64,000 nucleotides of DNA, from NCBI GenBank assembly GCA_037176705.1, contig JBAWUJ010000051.1:930001-994000 (forward strand), read 5' to 3'. The DNA comes from Molossus alvarezi (taxonomy: Eukaryota; Chordata; Mammalia; Chiroptera; Molossidae). The notes below the pieces were generated by a model. That model made no database searches. It saw only the letters and a program-made list of their open reading frames with translations, and had not been told where the DNA came from. The position numbers and the translations under genes are program-made. Shown here piece by piece: positions 25,570-36,639 of the stretch (position 1 is the stretch's first letter; each line of letters opens with the position of its first letter).

Positions 25570-26200
25570 CACAGGAGACCACATGAAAATCCGGGCTGTC
25601 AGCCTGAGGGTCGCTGACGGCCGGGCTCCAGGGCTGTGTTCTGAGCGGCCCAGCTGCAGGGCCCATAACTAGGGCTCTGCACCCTCTCCCTCCGGCGCCA
25701 GGACAGGGGACCCCAGGGCTCGCGCCACACCCGGCCGTGGGCCCGGACTCCAGTGGAGGGAGGAGGGGCGGCGGCAGGGCGAGGTCCATCTGTCCCCGAG
25801 GTGCCGATCCCAGCTCCCTGCCCCAGCACCTGCTCCCCCCAAGCCCTCACCACCACTGGTCCTGAACCCACCCCACTTACCTGGTTCCGACTCCAGCCTC
25901 GGCCTCGATGCAGCCTCCACTGCTGGAGGAAGGTAGGACGACGGTGTCTCCAGGAGTCTCACCAAGAACAAAATGGCGGCTCCTCGCGCCAAGATGGCGT
26001 CCACGCAGAAGGCGTGGCCTGTGGGCGGGGACACGCATGGGGCAGGGGGCGGGGCCAGGAGCTGGGTCTGCAGAAGTACCTGTCTGTGGGCTGTGCACAT
26101 GGCCAACCCAGAGAGGTGCAGCTCCATCCTGCTGGAGACTGGGGAGTTGGGCTGACTAAGCCTCTGGGCCCCAGGAATGCTGCCAGGCATGTGTGGATGA
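25570..26200. promoter_or_regulatory. GC-rich, CpG-containing promoter-like island
   Basis: Base composition changes abruptly from AT-rich L1 to GC-rich DNA with many CpGs. Two YY1-like motifs are present on the + strand, AAAATGGCGGC (25970-25980) and CCAAGATGGCGTCC (25989-26002). Two Sp1-type GC boxes follow, GTGGGCGGGG (26021-26030) and GGGGGCGGGG (26045-26054). There is no TATA box. This combination is typical of TATA-less CpG-island promoters. Open frames on both strands here are long mainly because stops are rare in GC-rich DNA, and I recognise no protein. Confidence 0.65.
25881..25990 (-). other. Candidate first exon with strong 5' splice site
   Basis: On the minus strand the island reads GGAACCAG|GTAAGTGGGG, with the exon ending at 25881 and the intron starting at 25880. 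That is an almost perfect U1 donor (CAG|GTAAGT). It lies about 100 bp downstream, on the minus strand, of the YY1-like motifs. The exon start is a guess. I cannot identify a partner exon, which would lie to the left in or beyond the L1 cluster. Confidence 0.4.
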
Positions 26201-26215
26201 CAGATATGTAGGCTC

Positions 26216-26423
26216 AAGTTTTTTTTGTTTTTTTTTAATTAATTTTTTTGAGAAATTCTACCTGCCTTCTGTAGATGCTTCATACTCTCTCAGGTCTACC
26301 TCAAAAGGAGTTTTTGGAAATGTCCTCAAAATTTTTCTTTCTCTTACAACGCTTCTCCCATCTAAGCTCATGTATAAATATATATAGCATTCCCAAAATT
26401 ATCAATTTCATACAGAGACTATT
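26216..26423. other. AT-rich spacer, nothing recognised
   Basis: A T-rich tract followed by about 190 bp of unique-looking sequence without coding or repeat features that I can name. Confidence 0.4.
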
Positions 26424-26753
26424 TCCCACACAGGGTCAAATGGCAGCTCAATTTAAAAATTTTGAGGAAACACCACATAGTTTTCCATAGTGGCTGCATC
26501 AGTCTGCATTCCCACCAGCAGTGTACTAGAGTGCCTTTTCTCAACACCCTCGTCAGCACTTGTTTTTGGATAATTTATTGATGGCAGCCATTCTGGTAGA
26601 TGTGAGGTGATACCTCATAGTTGTTTTAATTTGCACCTCTCTGATGATTAGTGACATTGAACATTTTTTCATACATCTTTTGGCCATTTGTATGTCTTGA
26701 TTGGAGAAGTGTCTATTTAAATCCTCTGCCTATTTTTTTCCTCTTTTTTTTTT
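26424..26753 (-). mobile_element. L1 fragment, ORF2 C-terminal part, minus strand
   Basis: The reverse complement matches the L1 segment that encodes the C-terminal cysteine region, up to CATACAAATGGCCAA and beyond. It ends in a T-rich tract. Confidence 0.85.
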
Positions 26754-26754
26754 T

Positions 26755-27216
26755 TCCCCTTAATTAATTTTTTTTTTTTTCTTACAGATGTTTCTCCATT
26801 TCCCCCCACTGATTCCCCCTTCTGGCTCCCTCCCTGCCCTGTATCCAGCTTTGTTGATGATGTTTATTTTTCATGCATACATGCAAATAAGATCTGTGGT
26901 TTATCTCTCCCCCACCACACCCTTTTCTGGCGATTGTCTGTCTGTACCTCTCTGCGTCTACCCCATTCCTCAGACTGTTATGTTTATTAAATTCCACAAA
27001 TAAGTGAGATCATATAAAACTTGTCTTTCTCTGTTTGGCTTGTTTACTTAAGATAATACTTTCCAAGTCCCTCCATGTCATCTCAAAGGATAAGAGATCT
27101 CTCTTTATTATACCTGCTTAGTACTCCATTTTATATATGTACCACAGCTTTTTTATCCATGAGTCTACTAAAGGGCATTTGGGTTGTTTCTAGATCTAGG
27201 CTATTGTAAATAGCAG
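26755..27216 (-). mobile_element. L1 3' end, minus strand, 5' truncated
   Basis: It starts with a poly-T (the L1 tail read backwards) and the 3' UTR. It continues to the ATTTACAATAG segment of the ORF2 end, where it abuts the satellite. It lies after the fragment at 26424, the reverse of their order in one intact minus-strand L1, so the two are separate insertions or a rearranged one. Confidence 0.88.
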
Positions 27217-30200
27217 CCCACAGGCCCAGTGGGACCTAGATCTCACCGTTCCTGCTGGGTTCTGCAGACCTCTCTGGTGCTTCAGCACCCCATGGACCCC
27301 ATGGGTAACTAGATCATGCAGTCTCTGCTGTGTCGCACAGACCTCTCCCATGCTTCAGCACCTTACAGGTCATATGGTTAACTGGATGGCACAGTCCCTG
27401 CTGGGTTGCACAGGCCTTTATGGTGTTTCAGCAGCACGCAGGCCCAATACGTACCTTGATCATGCAGTCCCTGGTGGTTTTCACCGGTCTCTCTGGAGGT
27501 TCAGCACCCCACAGGACCCACGGGTAACTAGATGGAACAGTCCCTGCTGAGTGCACAGGCCTCTCCGGTGTTTGAGCACCCCGTAGTTTATATGGGTAAC
27601 TAGTTCTCACAGTCCCTGCTGGGTCCCACAGGCCTCTGGTGCTTCAGCACCCTGCAGACCCATGGGTAACAGGTCGGGCACTGTCTGCTGAGAGCCAAGG
27701 CCTCTCTGGTGTTTTAGCTGCCCCCAGGTCTCATGGGTAACCTGATGGCACAGTCCCTGCTCGGTATTGCAGGTTCAGGTTCTTCAGCCCCATGCTGGCA
27801 CTAGATCGTGCAGGCTCTGATGGGTCACACAGGTGTCTCTGGTATTTTATCACACTGCATATCTTCAGGTCATGAGATGCCACAGTCTCTACTGGGTCAC
27901 AGGCCTAACTGGTGTATTAGCACCCCGCAGTTTTCGTGTGTAACTAGATTATGCAGTCCCTACTGGGTCTTACAGGACTATCCGGTGTTTTGGCAGCATG
28001 CAGTTCCCACCTGTAACTGGATGGCACAGTCCTGCTGTGTTGCACAGGGCTCTATGGTGCTTCAGCATCCCCCCAGGCTCATGGGAAACTAGACTGTGCA
28101 ATGTCTGCTGGGTTGCACAGGCCTCTCTAGTGCTTCTGCAGCTCACAAGTTGCGCGAGCTATTGGATGGCACAGTCCCTGCTAGGTTGCATCGGCTTCTC
28201 TGGAGCTTTAGCAGCCTGCAGGTTTTGCTGGTAACTGGACGGCACAGTTCCTGCTGGGTCACACAGGACGCTCTGGTGTTTCAGCACCCCACAGGTTCCA
28301 TGGGTAACTGGATGGCACAATCCCTGGTAGGTCACACAGGCCTCTCTGGTGCTTCAGCACCCCGCAGCTCCTGTGTGTAATTGGATGGCACTGTCCATGG
28401 TAGGTCGCACAGGCTTCTCTGGTACTTCAGCACCCCTCAGGTCCCAGCTGTAATTGGGTGGCACAGTCCATCCTGGGGTGTGCAGGCCATTTTTGTGCCT
28501 TAAGTACTCCACCAGCTCAGTGGGTACCTAGATCACGTAGTTCCTTTTGGCTCACACAGGACTCTCTGCTCCTTTAGGACCTCGCAGTTGCAATGGGTAA
28601 CTAGATGCACAGTCGCTACTGTGTCGCGCAGGCCTCTGGTACTTCAGCACCCCGCATGTCCTGCAGGTAATAGGGTAGTCAGTCCCCACTAGTTCGCATT
28701 GCGCTCTCTGGTACTTCATCACCAAGGAGGTCCCACTGGTAAATGGATGGCACTGTCCCTGCTGGGTTCTGCAGGCCTCTCTGGTGCCTCAGCAATCCAC
28801 AGGCCCATTGGGTAGATAGATGGTGCAGTCCCTGCTGGGTCTTACAGGACTATCTGGTGTTTTAGCAGCATGAAGTTTGCACGTGTAACTGGATGCCACA
28901 GTCCCTTCTGTGTGGCATAGGCCTCTATGGTACTTCAGCACCCAACAGCCTCCTGGGAAACTAGTTTGTGCAATGTCTGCTGGGGTGCACAGCCCTCTCT
29001 AGTGCTTCTGCAGCTCACAAGTTGCACAAGCTATTGGATGGCACAGTCCCTGGTAGGTTGCACTGGCTTCTCTGGAGCTTCAACAGCCTGCAGGTGTGGT
29101 TGGTAACTGGATGGCACAGTTCCTGCTGGGTCGCACAGGACTCTGTTGCTTCAGGACCATGCAGGCATGTGGGTAAGTAGATCTCACGGTCCTTGCTGTA
29201 TTGCACAGGCCTCTATGTTGTTTTAGCACCCTCAGTTCTTGAGAGTAACTAGATCGCACAGTTGCTGCTGGGTCACACAGGCCTCTCTGGCGCTTCAGCA
29301 CCCCTCAGTTCCTGAGAGTAAATGGATGGCACAGTCCATGCTGTGTTGCACAGGCTTTTTTGGTGCTTCAGCACCCCGCAGACCCAGTAGCTATGTAGAT
29401 CATGCAGTCCCTGCTGGGTTGCACAGGTCTCTCTGGTGCTTCAGCACCCTTCAAATCCCAATGGTAATTAGGTAGCACAGTCCCTGCTGGGTGCACAGGC
29501 CATGCTGGTGTTTTAGCACCTCATAGTTGCCATGGGTAACTAGTATTCACAGTCCCTGCTGTGTTTCACAGGCCTCTTGTGCTTCAGCACCCCACAGGCC
29601 CAGTGGGTAACTAGATAGCACAGTCCCCACAGGGCGCATAGTCCTCCTGTTGTTTTTACACCCTGTATTTCCCACTGGTAACTCATTCGCACAGTCACTT
29701 CTTGGTCGCACAGACATCAGGTGCTTCAGCAACCCTCAAGCCTCATGGGTAGGTAGGTCAGGCCGTCCCTGTTGGGTCGCACCGGCCTCTTTGGTGCTTG
29801 AGCACCCTGCATGTTCCGCAGGTAACTGGATGGCACAGTCTCTGCTGGGTTACGGAGGCCTGTGGTGCTTCAGAATCCTGCAGTCCTGTGGGTAAAGGCA
29901 TTGTCCAATCCCTGCTGCATCCCACAGGCCTCTGTGTTGTTATAGCACCCCATAGCTTCCACAGCTAACTAGATCACACAGTTCCTGCTGGGTCATACAA
30001 GCCTCTGGTGCTTCAGCACCCTGCAGGTTCCATGGTTAACTTTTTGGCACAGTCTCTGCTGGGTTTTGCAGGCCTCTCTGGTGCTGAAGCCCCCAAAGGA
30101 CTCCATGGGTAACTAGATCATGCACTCCGTACTGGGTCTCACAGGCGTCTCTGGTTCTTCAGCACCCTGCATGTCTTGTGGGAAATTTGATGGCACAGTA

Positions 30201-32999
30201 CCTCGTAAGTCACACAGCCCTCTCTGGTGCTTCAGCACGTTCAGTTACAAAGGGTAACTGGATGGCATAGTCCCTGCTGGGTTGCTCAGGCCTTTGTGGT
30301 GCTTCAGCAGCACGTGGGCACAATGGGTACCTAGACAATGCATTTCCTGCTGTGTTGCATAAACCTCTCTGGTGTTTTAACCCCCCATAGTTTCCTCGGG
30401 TCACTGGATTGCACAGTCTCTTGTTAGTCGCACAGTCTTTAGGTGCGTCAGCAGCGTGTAAGCCCCATGGGTGACTAGGTCAGGCAATCCCTGCTGGGTT
30501 GCACTGGCCTCTCTGGGGCTTCAGCACCCCTCAGTTCCTCAGAGTAAATTGATGGCACAGTCTATGCTGGGTTACGGAGGCCAGTGGTGCTTCAGAACCC
30601 TGCAGGCTTATGGGTAACTACATTGTCCAATCCCTGCTGGATCCCACAGGCCTCTGTGTTGTTTTAGCACCCCGAAGTTTCTGCAGGTAACTAGATCGCA
30701 CAGTTCCTGCTGGGTCACACAGGCCTCTGTAGTGCTTCAACACCCTGCAGGTCCCAAGAGAAAATGCATGGCAAAGTCCACGCTGGGTTGTGCAGGCTTA
30801 TTTGGTGCTTCAGCACCCAGCAGATCCAGTAACTACCTAGATCATGCAGTGTCTGCTGCGTCGCACAAACCTCTCCAGTGTTTTAGCTCCCTGCAAGTGC
30901 CACGGGTAACTCGATGGCACTGTTTCCTCTGGTTTCCACAGGCCTCTCTGGTGCTTCAGCACGCCACGGACCCTATTGGTAACAAAATTGTGCAGTCCCT
31001 ACTGAGTCGCACTGGCCTCTGAGGTGCTTCAGCACCCCGCTGGTCCCACAGGTTACTGGATGGCCCAGTCTCTCATTGGTTCCCTTGCCTCTCCGGTGTT
31101 TTAGCACACCTTATTTCCCACAGGTAACTAGTTCACACATCCCTGTGGTGGTCAGCAGCCTGAAGACCCATGGGTAACTAGGTTGGGAAGTCTCTGTTGT
31201 GTCGCACAGGCCTCTCTGTTGTATTAGCACCCTGCAATTTCCCTGGGTAAATACATCTCACAGTGCAGGCTGGGTCTCCCAAGCCTCTCTGGTACTTCAG
31301 CACCTCGCAGGTACTGCGGGTAACTGGATGGCACAATTCCTACTGGGTGCACAGGCCTCTATGGTGCTTTAGCACCCCGTGATTATCGCAGGTAACTAGT
31401 TCTCAGAGTCACTGTTGGGTTGCGTAGGCCTCTGGTGCTTCAGCATTCTTTAGGCTGTGAGTAACTAGATCGCACTGTCTTGCTGGGCCACACAGGCCTT
31501 TCTGGTTCTTTTGAACCCCTCAGGTCCCTCCGATAATTAAATGGCACAGTCCCTGCTTGGTTACACATGCCTCTCTGGTACTTCAGCACACTGCAGTTCC
31601 TGTGGTTACCTGGATGGCACAATCACTATTTAATTCCGCAGGCCTGTCTGGTGCTTCAGCACCCCACAAACCCCTTGGGAATTATATCGCACAGTCCGTG
31701 CTGGGTCACACAGGCCTCTCTGTTACTTCTGCGCCCCACACGACCCACAGGTAATTAGATGGCACAGTGTCTGCTAGGTGGCACAGGCTTCTCTGGTGCT
31801 TCAGCACCCCATTGATCCCCTGCATAATTGGATGCCACAGTCCCTGCTGTGTTGTGCAGGCCTCTCTGTTGCTAGTACTCCACAGGTTTCGTGGATAACT
31901 AGATGGTGCAGTCCTTGCTGTGTCACAAAGGACTCTCTGATGCTTCAGCACCCCACAAGTCTTGAGCGAAATTGGATTGCACAGTCCCTGCTAGGTTGCA
32001 CAGGGCACTCTTGTGCTTCAGCACCCCGCAGGTCCTGAGGGTAACTGGATGGCACAATTCCTCCTAGGTCACATAGGACTCTGTTACTTCAGCACCCTTC
32101 AAGCCTTTGGGTAAATAGTCGCTGCTGTGTTGCACTGGCCTCTCTGTTGTTTTAGCATCCATGGGTAACTAGATTGCACAGTGCCTTCTGGGTTGCTCAG
32201 GACTCTCTTGTGCTTCAGCACCTCACATGTCCCGTGGTTACCTGAAAGGCACAATCCCTGCTGGGTTGCACAGACCTCTGGTGCTTCAGCACCCTGCAAT
32301 CCTGTGGGTAACTAGATTGTGCAGACCTTGATGGGTTGCACAGGCCTCTGGTTCTTCAGCAACTGGCATGCCCTGTGGGTAATTGGATGGTACAGACCCC
32401 ATGGTAACTGTATGACACAGTCCCTGCTGGTTTTCACTGTCCTCTGGTGCTTCAGCACCCGGCAGGCCTGTGGGTAAGTAGATCGTGCCATACCTGCTGA
32501 GTTGCACAAGCCTCTGTGGTGCTTCAGCCCCCCGCAGGTCCCTCGAGTAACTGGATGGCACAGTCCCTGCTGGGTTAAGCAGGCCTCACTTGGGCATCAG
32601 CACCCCACAAGCCTCATGGGAATCTAAATTGTGCAGTGCTTGTTTGGTCGCAGAGGCCTCTCTCATGCTTCAGAACCCTTCAGGTCCCATGGGTAACTCA
32701 ATGGCACAGTCTCTGCTGGGTCACACAGGTCTCTGGTGCTTCAGCCCCCTTCATGTCCCGTGCGTAATTGAATCTCACAATCCTTGCTATGTCTCACAGG
32801 CCTCTCTGGTGCTTCAGCACCCCACAGGTCCCACGGGTAATTGGATACCACAGTTGCTGCCGGGGTGAGCCAGCCTCTCTGGTGCTTCAGCAGTCTACAT
32901 GCCCAGTGAGTAACTAGAGCGTGCAGTCCATGCTGGGTCACATAGGCCTCTCTGTGTTTTAAAAACCCACAAGACCTTTCGGTAACTATATCGCACAGT
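27217..32999. repeat. Satellite array, unit about 73 bp, roughly 80 copies
   Basis: A unit built on CTCTCTGGTGCTTCAGCACC, then CGCAGGTCCCATGGGTAACT, then GGATGGCACAGTCCCTGCTG repeats with moderate divergence and small indels. Blocks of units recur as blocks: about 27955-28240 matches 28826-29110 (offset about 871 bp, 12 units) and about 29845-30030 matches 30560-30750 (offset about 730 bp, 10 units). Each unit carries a dyad GGTGCTTCAGCACC. Open frames in the array are by-products of a period close to, but not exactly, a multiple of 3. I do not recognise the satellite family. Confidence 0.93.
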
Positions 33000-33002
33000 C
33001 CT

Positions 33003-34194
33003 TTGGCTTTTGTTCCTTCTTTCAGGATAATGTACAGGAGAAGGGAAGTACTGAACTGATGTTTGATGACCAGTCTTGTATTCTGGTCAGTTGACAGACT
33101 GTGTGCAAACCTGGAGAACAGGAGCCTGATGGCAGCTTGTGACACATAAGTTTTTGCTTCCTTGGGCAATTGCTCCTATGTCCATGTTCTCATGTCCCTG
33201 CCATGGGCATGACAGAAGAGAGATGCCCTTTTCAGGTAGGCATGATTGCTAAAGACCCGAGCAGGGTTGTGTCAAGGAGAAAACTTTACAGGGAGAGTCA
33301 ACCTTTCTCTGTGGGGCTAGCTTGCAAAGAAGTGTGCAGGACTACTTCCTCAGAGCGCTGTTTTTACACAGCAAGGAGTGTGTGCAGTCTTGGGGGAATA
33401 TGAGCAGGTGTGCAGTGCAGCAGCCTGCATCCGTGAGTCAAACACAAAGGTCAAAGTCCAACCTCTGTCAAAGCGATGAAGCCTTGGACAGAATGAGTAG
33501 CATAACACCCATTAGAGGTTCAAGTGTACAGGAAACCGCAAAAGAACATAGTTTATTTGCCTGTCGAGCAACGGTGAAAAGTCTTCCCCAGAATCAGATA
33601 GTGCTCAGTGGGCGTCACCCCACACAGCCCTTCCGTGAGTGGAGGGCTGTTTCCTTCTCACCAGGAGCCCAGAATCCCTGGGAAAGGCCATCCTCCCTGC
33701 ACACCGGTGGCCTTCCTGTGATGCCTGCTGTTCACACTGCATCTAACAGCCATTTCTCAGTCCAGTAGTTTCCCACCTTACTCTGCCCCTGGTCCTCAGT
33801 GACCCTTGGAGACAGACAGGGTGAGTGTCCTGGGCATTAGAGCCTCTCCTGGAACATCTGGTAGCTGAGGTCCAAGGTACAGCCATGGGCAGGCTGTGTC
33901 GGGATGACCTTGATCCTCCTTCCTATCAGAGTGCAAAGCTCAGGGAGCCCGGACAAGGAAAAGACTCCTGCTTCCTCTCGTTTCCCTTGTTCACTCTACC
34001 TTTGGTTGCTGTGCTCTTTGCGGTGTTCCCTTGTCCCCGTGTCCCTCACCCCTGCCCCACCTGACGGGTCAGTGACAGCCAGAAAGTGTCTCCAGTGAGG
34101 AAAAGAGTTGATCTGTGTGCTAATACACCCCAGTCCTTTTACTATGTCATAGATATTTTCCAAGAGAAGGGTTGAGAGAGATCCACCCAGATGA
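33003..34194. other. Outer arm block, no gene recognised
   Basis: This is about 1.2 kb of non-repeat sequence, also present inverted at 51145-52345. The open frame at 33322-33768 (148 codons, +) corresponds to the right-arm minus-strand frame at 51622-52020 (132 codons). The two share residues such as EHSLFACRA and KSL.QNQIVLSG, but start and end differently. I see no known domain. It could be an exon of a non-coding RNA. Confidence 0.4.
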
Positions 34195-34424
34195 CTGTGG
34201 CTGGGGCATTGTAGCCTGTGATCCGGCTGACCTGAATGCTCCCAGAAGAGCTCACTCTGTGTCCCATGTTCTCTTGTCTTCTTTATTCCTCCCATTACTC
34301 TTCTAGCTGCCTTTCCTTCTCTCTGTATCCCACCTCTCCCTCTCTGGTGTTTACTTTGACCACTGTATCAATGGGAGACAGTTTAAACAAAAACATATTA
34401 ATTTCTATTTCTTAAAAATTTTAG

Positions 34425-34655
34425 TTTATTTTTTGTGTGCAGATAGAGTGGGGGAGAGAGACAGAGACAGAGACAGAGACAGAGAGAGAGAGATCAATGG
34501 GAAAGGCACACATCGAGTGGCTGCCACCTGAAACCAAACCAGGAATGGGAACAAACTGCAACCAAGGTATATGCCGTTGGTGGGAAACAAACCTGGAACT
34601 CTCTGGACCAGATGCTAATACTCCAACCACTAAACCAAACCATCATGGGCTTTGT
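34425..34655 (-). mobile_element. VES SINE in left arm, minus strand
   Basis: The reverse complement has the SINE body (TGGCAGCCACTCGATGTG) and a weakened A box. A purine-rich GACAGA run (about 34455-34495) corresponds to the pyrimidine tract. The same insertion is in the right arm at 41716-41925, so it predates formation of the palindrome. Confidence 0.9.
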
Positions 34656-34989
34656 TAATTTTTTAGAGAGACAGAAAGGCAAAGAGAGACAGACATATGG
34701 ACGGGGGGACAAAATGAAGCACCTGAGTGTGGTCAGCCACCCAGAATATATTCCAAACTGTCCCAGTTGGCAACTGATACATTTGCAGCCATTCACTGAA
34801 GCCAACAGGAGGAAGGTCACTGTTACCTCAAATTGAGTTTGGCTGAAGTAATATGCCATAATGTTTCCTGTGTTGGGAATTTGGATCATCTGTGCTTGAA
34901 TAACTAAGGTAAATGAACCACAAACATTTTAAACTGGGCCATCTGTTATGCAGAATATATGCACACTTCGGGAATAGAATGACAAAAAT

Positions 34990-36400
34990 GTTAAATGGAC
35001 AAAGGTTTTAATAGAAATGTCTCCAAAGAAGAACATGCAGCAGCTAACAAGCTTATGAAGAGATGTTCCACATAACTGCTCCTCAGAGAAATGTAAATCA
35101 AAACTAAGGTGACATACAACTTTTCTCTGAATTAGTATCCAATGTTAGAAAAAATAAAAATGTTATGTTTTGCTGAAGATGTGGAAAACCTGGATCCTAT
35201 TTATGAATAACCGAAATGTAAAATGGTACACCTGCTGTGCATATAATTGGAGACTCCTTAGAAAACATTACCTCTGAATTTAAATATGCTTCAGAAATTG
35301 CACTCTAAATTATACACCTCAAATATTTGAAATGAGGGACAAAAATGTGTGTACATGGAGGCTAACCACATTGCTAAAGGAAAAGAGCCCAAACAGATGA
35401 ACTGGAAAGAAAAGTGCGGTAACTGCAGCTACAATGGTATTTTCATTCAGCCACAAAAGGTGAGATTCACTCTTCCATGCTGCATGGTTGTTTCTTAAAA
35501 ACAGTCATGCTAACAGACACAATCTACATGCTATAATCACGTGTGGTTCCACTTCATGAGTATGATTTGTAGAGAACAGTAACATCAATACACTTAGAAT
35601 AGAGGTTGATGTGTGCTCGGTGGGTCAGGGGAGAAATGGTGGTGACTCTTTAAGGATTAGACTGTTGTGTTTAGGGACACTAAACATGTTTTCATACTTC
35701 CTAGATGTGGAGGTGGCATGCTGTACCGAATATATTCTGTTATGTTATTGTTCACTTGTATTACATATTTTTAATATTTACTTTTATAAGAGATGAATTT
35801 CACTTCAACCACAAATACTATCAATTATAATAAACTCTTCTGATATCTTGTTTTCCTTTACCTGTAGGACATAGCCCAACTATCATCTGTTCGGGACACA
35901 TGGTAATTTCTCCTGGAAAAGATAGGCTCTTGATGTGGATTTCCTGCGTAATTTCCTCTCCCACATGTTTCTGTTCCATTAGTTTCAAAAGGCTTAGATA
36001 ACTATATCATACATGAGACCAATATTACAGAGAAAAAGAAAAAAAACTTCAAAACTTTAACTTCTTTCCCCTTTGTAATACGAGTGTTAGAATAAACTCC
36101 TTATCTAACCAATTATATAGTATATTTTGTTTATTCAAATTTTAAATGACACTTGACATATTTCTATACAATTATAATACTGGTTTGCATTCCTATCATT
36201 TCATCCTTACTTTTTCATTTTTATATTGTATTAATTTACACTGTTGCAGGTACTTACGAACTCTATATCCACATTTTGTGTTTCATTGAATTTATTGGAT
36301 GACACTGCTTAATATAGTTACATAAAATTCAGGGGTACCATTCTGTCATATATCATCTGCATACTGAGTGGTGTGTTCACCACCCAAAGCCAAGTCTCCT
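34990..36400 (+). mobile_element. Ancient L1 remnant in left arm
   Basis: The stretch from AATAGAAATGTCTCC through CAGAGAAATGTAAATCAAAA (35087-35106) is a decayed ORF2 C-terminal region. CACCACCCAAAGCCAAGTCT near 36380 resembles the 3' UTR of old mammalian L1s. The copies match inverted sequence at about 39975-41390. Frames are destroyed. Confidence 0.65.
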
Positions 36401-36625
36401 TCCTTCCCTATATTTAAAAGATTACTTAAGTGTTCTCCACCTGAGCAAAGCACTCTTGCTCCTCTACTTCTAGTTCCTGCTCCTCTACTTCCTCCTCTTC
36501 CACATCTCAGGTTTCTTGCACGACCTCTGTGCCTTGAAGGACATGGTGACCTCCATCTACCAGTACATTGTAAAGATGGTTGGTGGGATTGCTGTACTCT
36601 ACTTGTTCTTTCATTGAGACACTAA
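36368..36625 (+). other. 85-codon open frame conserved in both palindrome arms
   Basis: The frame starts MVCSPPKAKSPSFPIFKRLL. Its mirror in the right arm (39752-40009, minus) has the same start and stop and differs at two residues (H/C and S/P), corresponding to about three base changes in 258. The first third overlaps ancient L1 3' UTR-like sequence, so I doubt that it is a protein gene. I recognise no domain. The middle is Leu/Pro-rich. Confidence 0.25.
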
Positions 36626-36639
36626 AACAATTACACTTA

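Noticed and set aside
25669..26217. 182-codon minus-strand protein in the GC-rich island
   Set aside because: Overlapping long frames exist in several registers on both strands, as expected for GC-rich DNA. No domain is recognised and a strong splice donor lies within the frame.
27217..32999. CRISPR-like regular repeats or many small proteins (frames of 60-94 codons)
   Set aside because: Repeats are head-to-tail without unique spacers, diverged and in a mammalian context: a satellite. The frames on both strands simply echo the unit.
33003..34194. Endogenous retrovirus LTR
   Set aside because: No TG...CA ends with target duplication, no primer binding site, and no gag/pol/env-like frames nearby.
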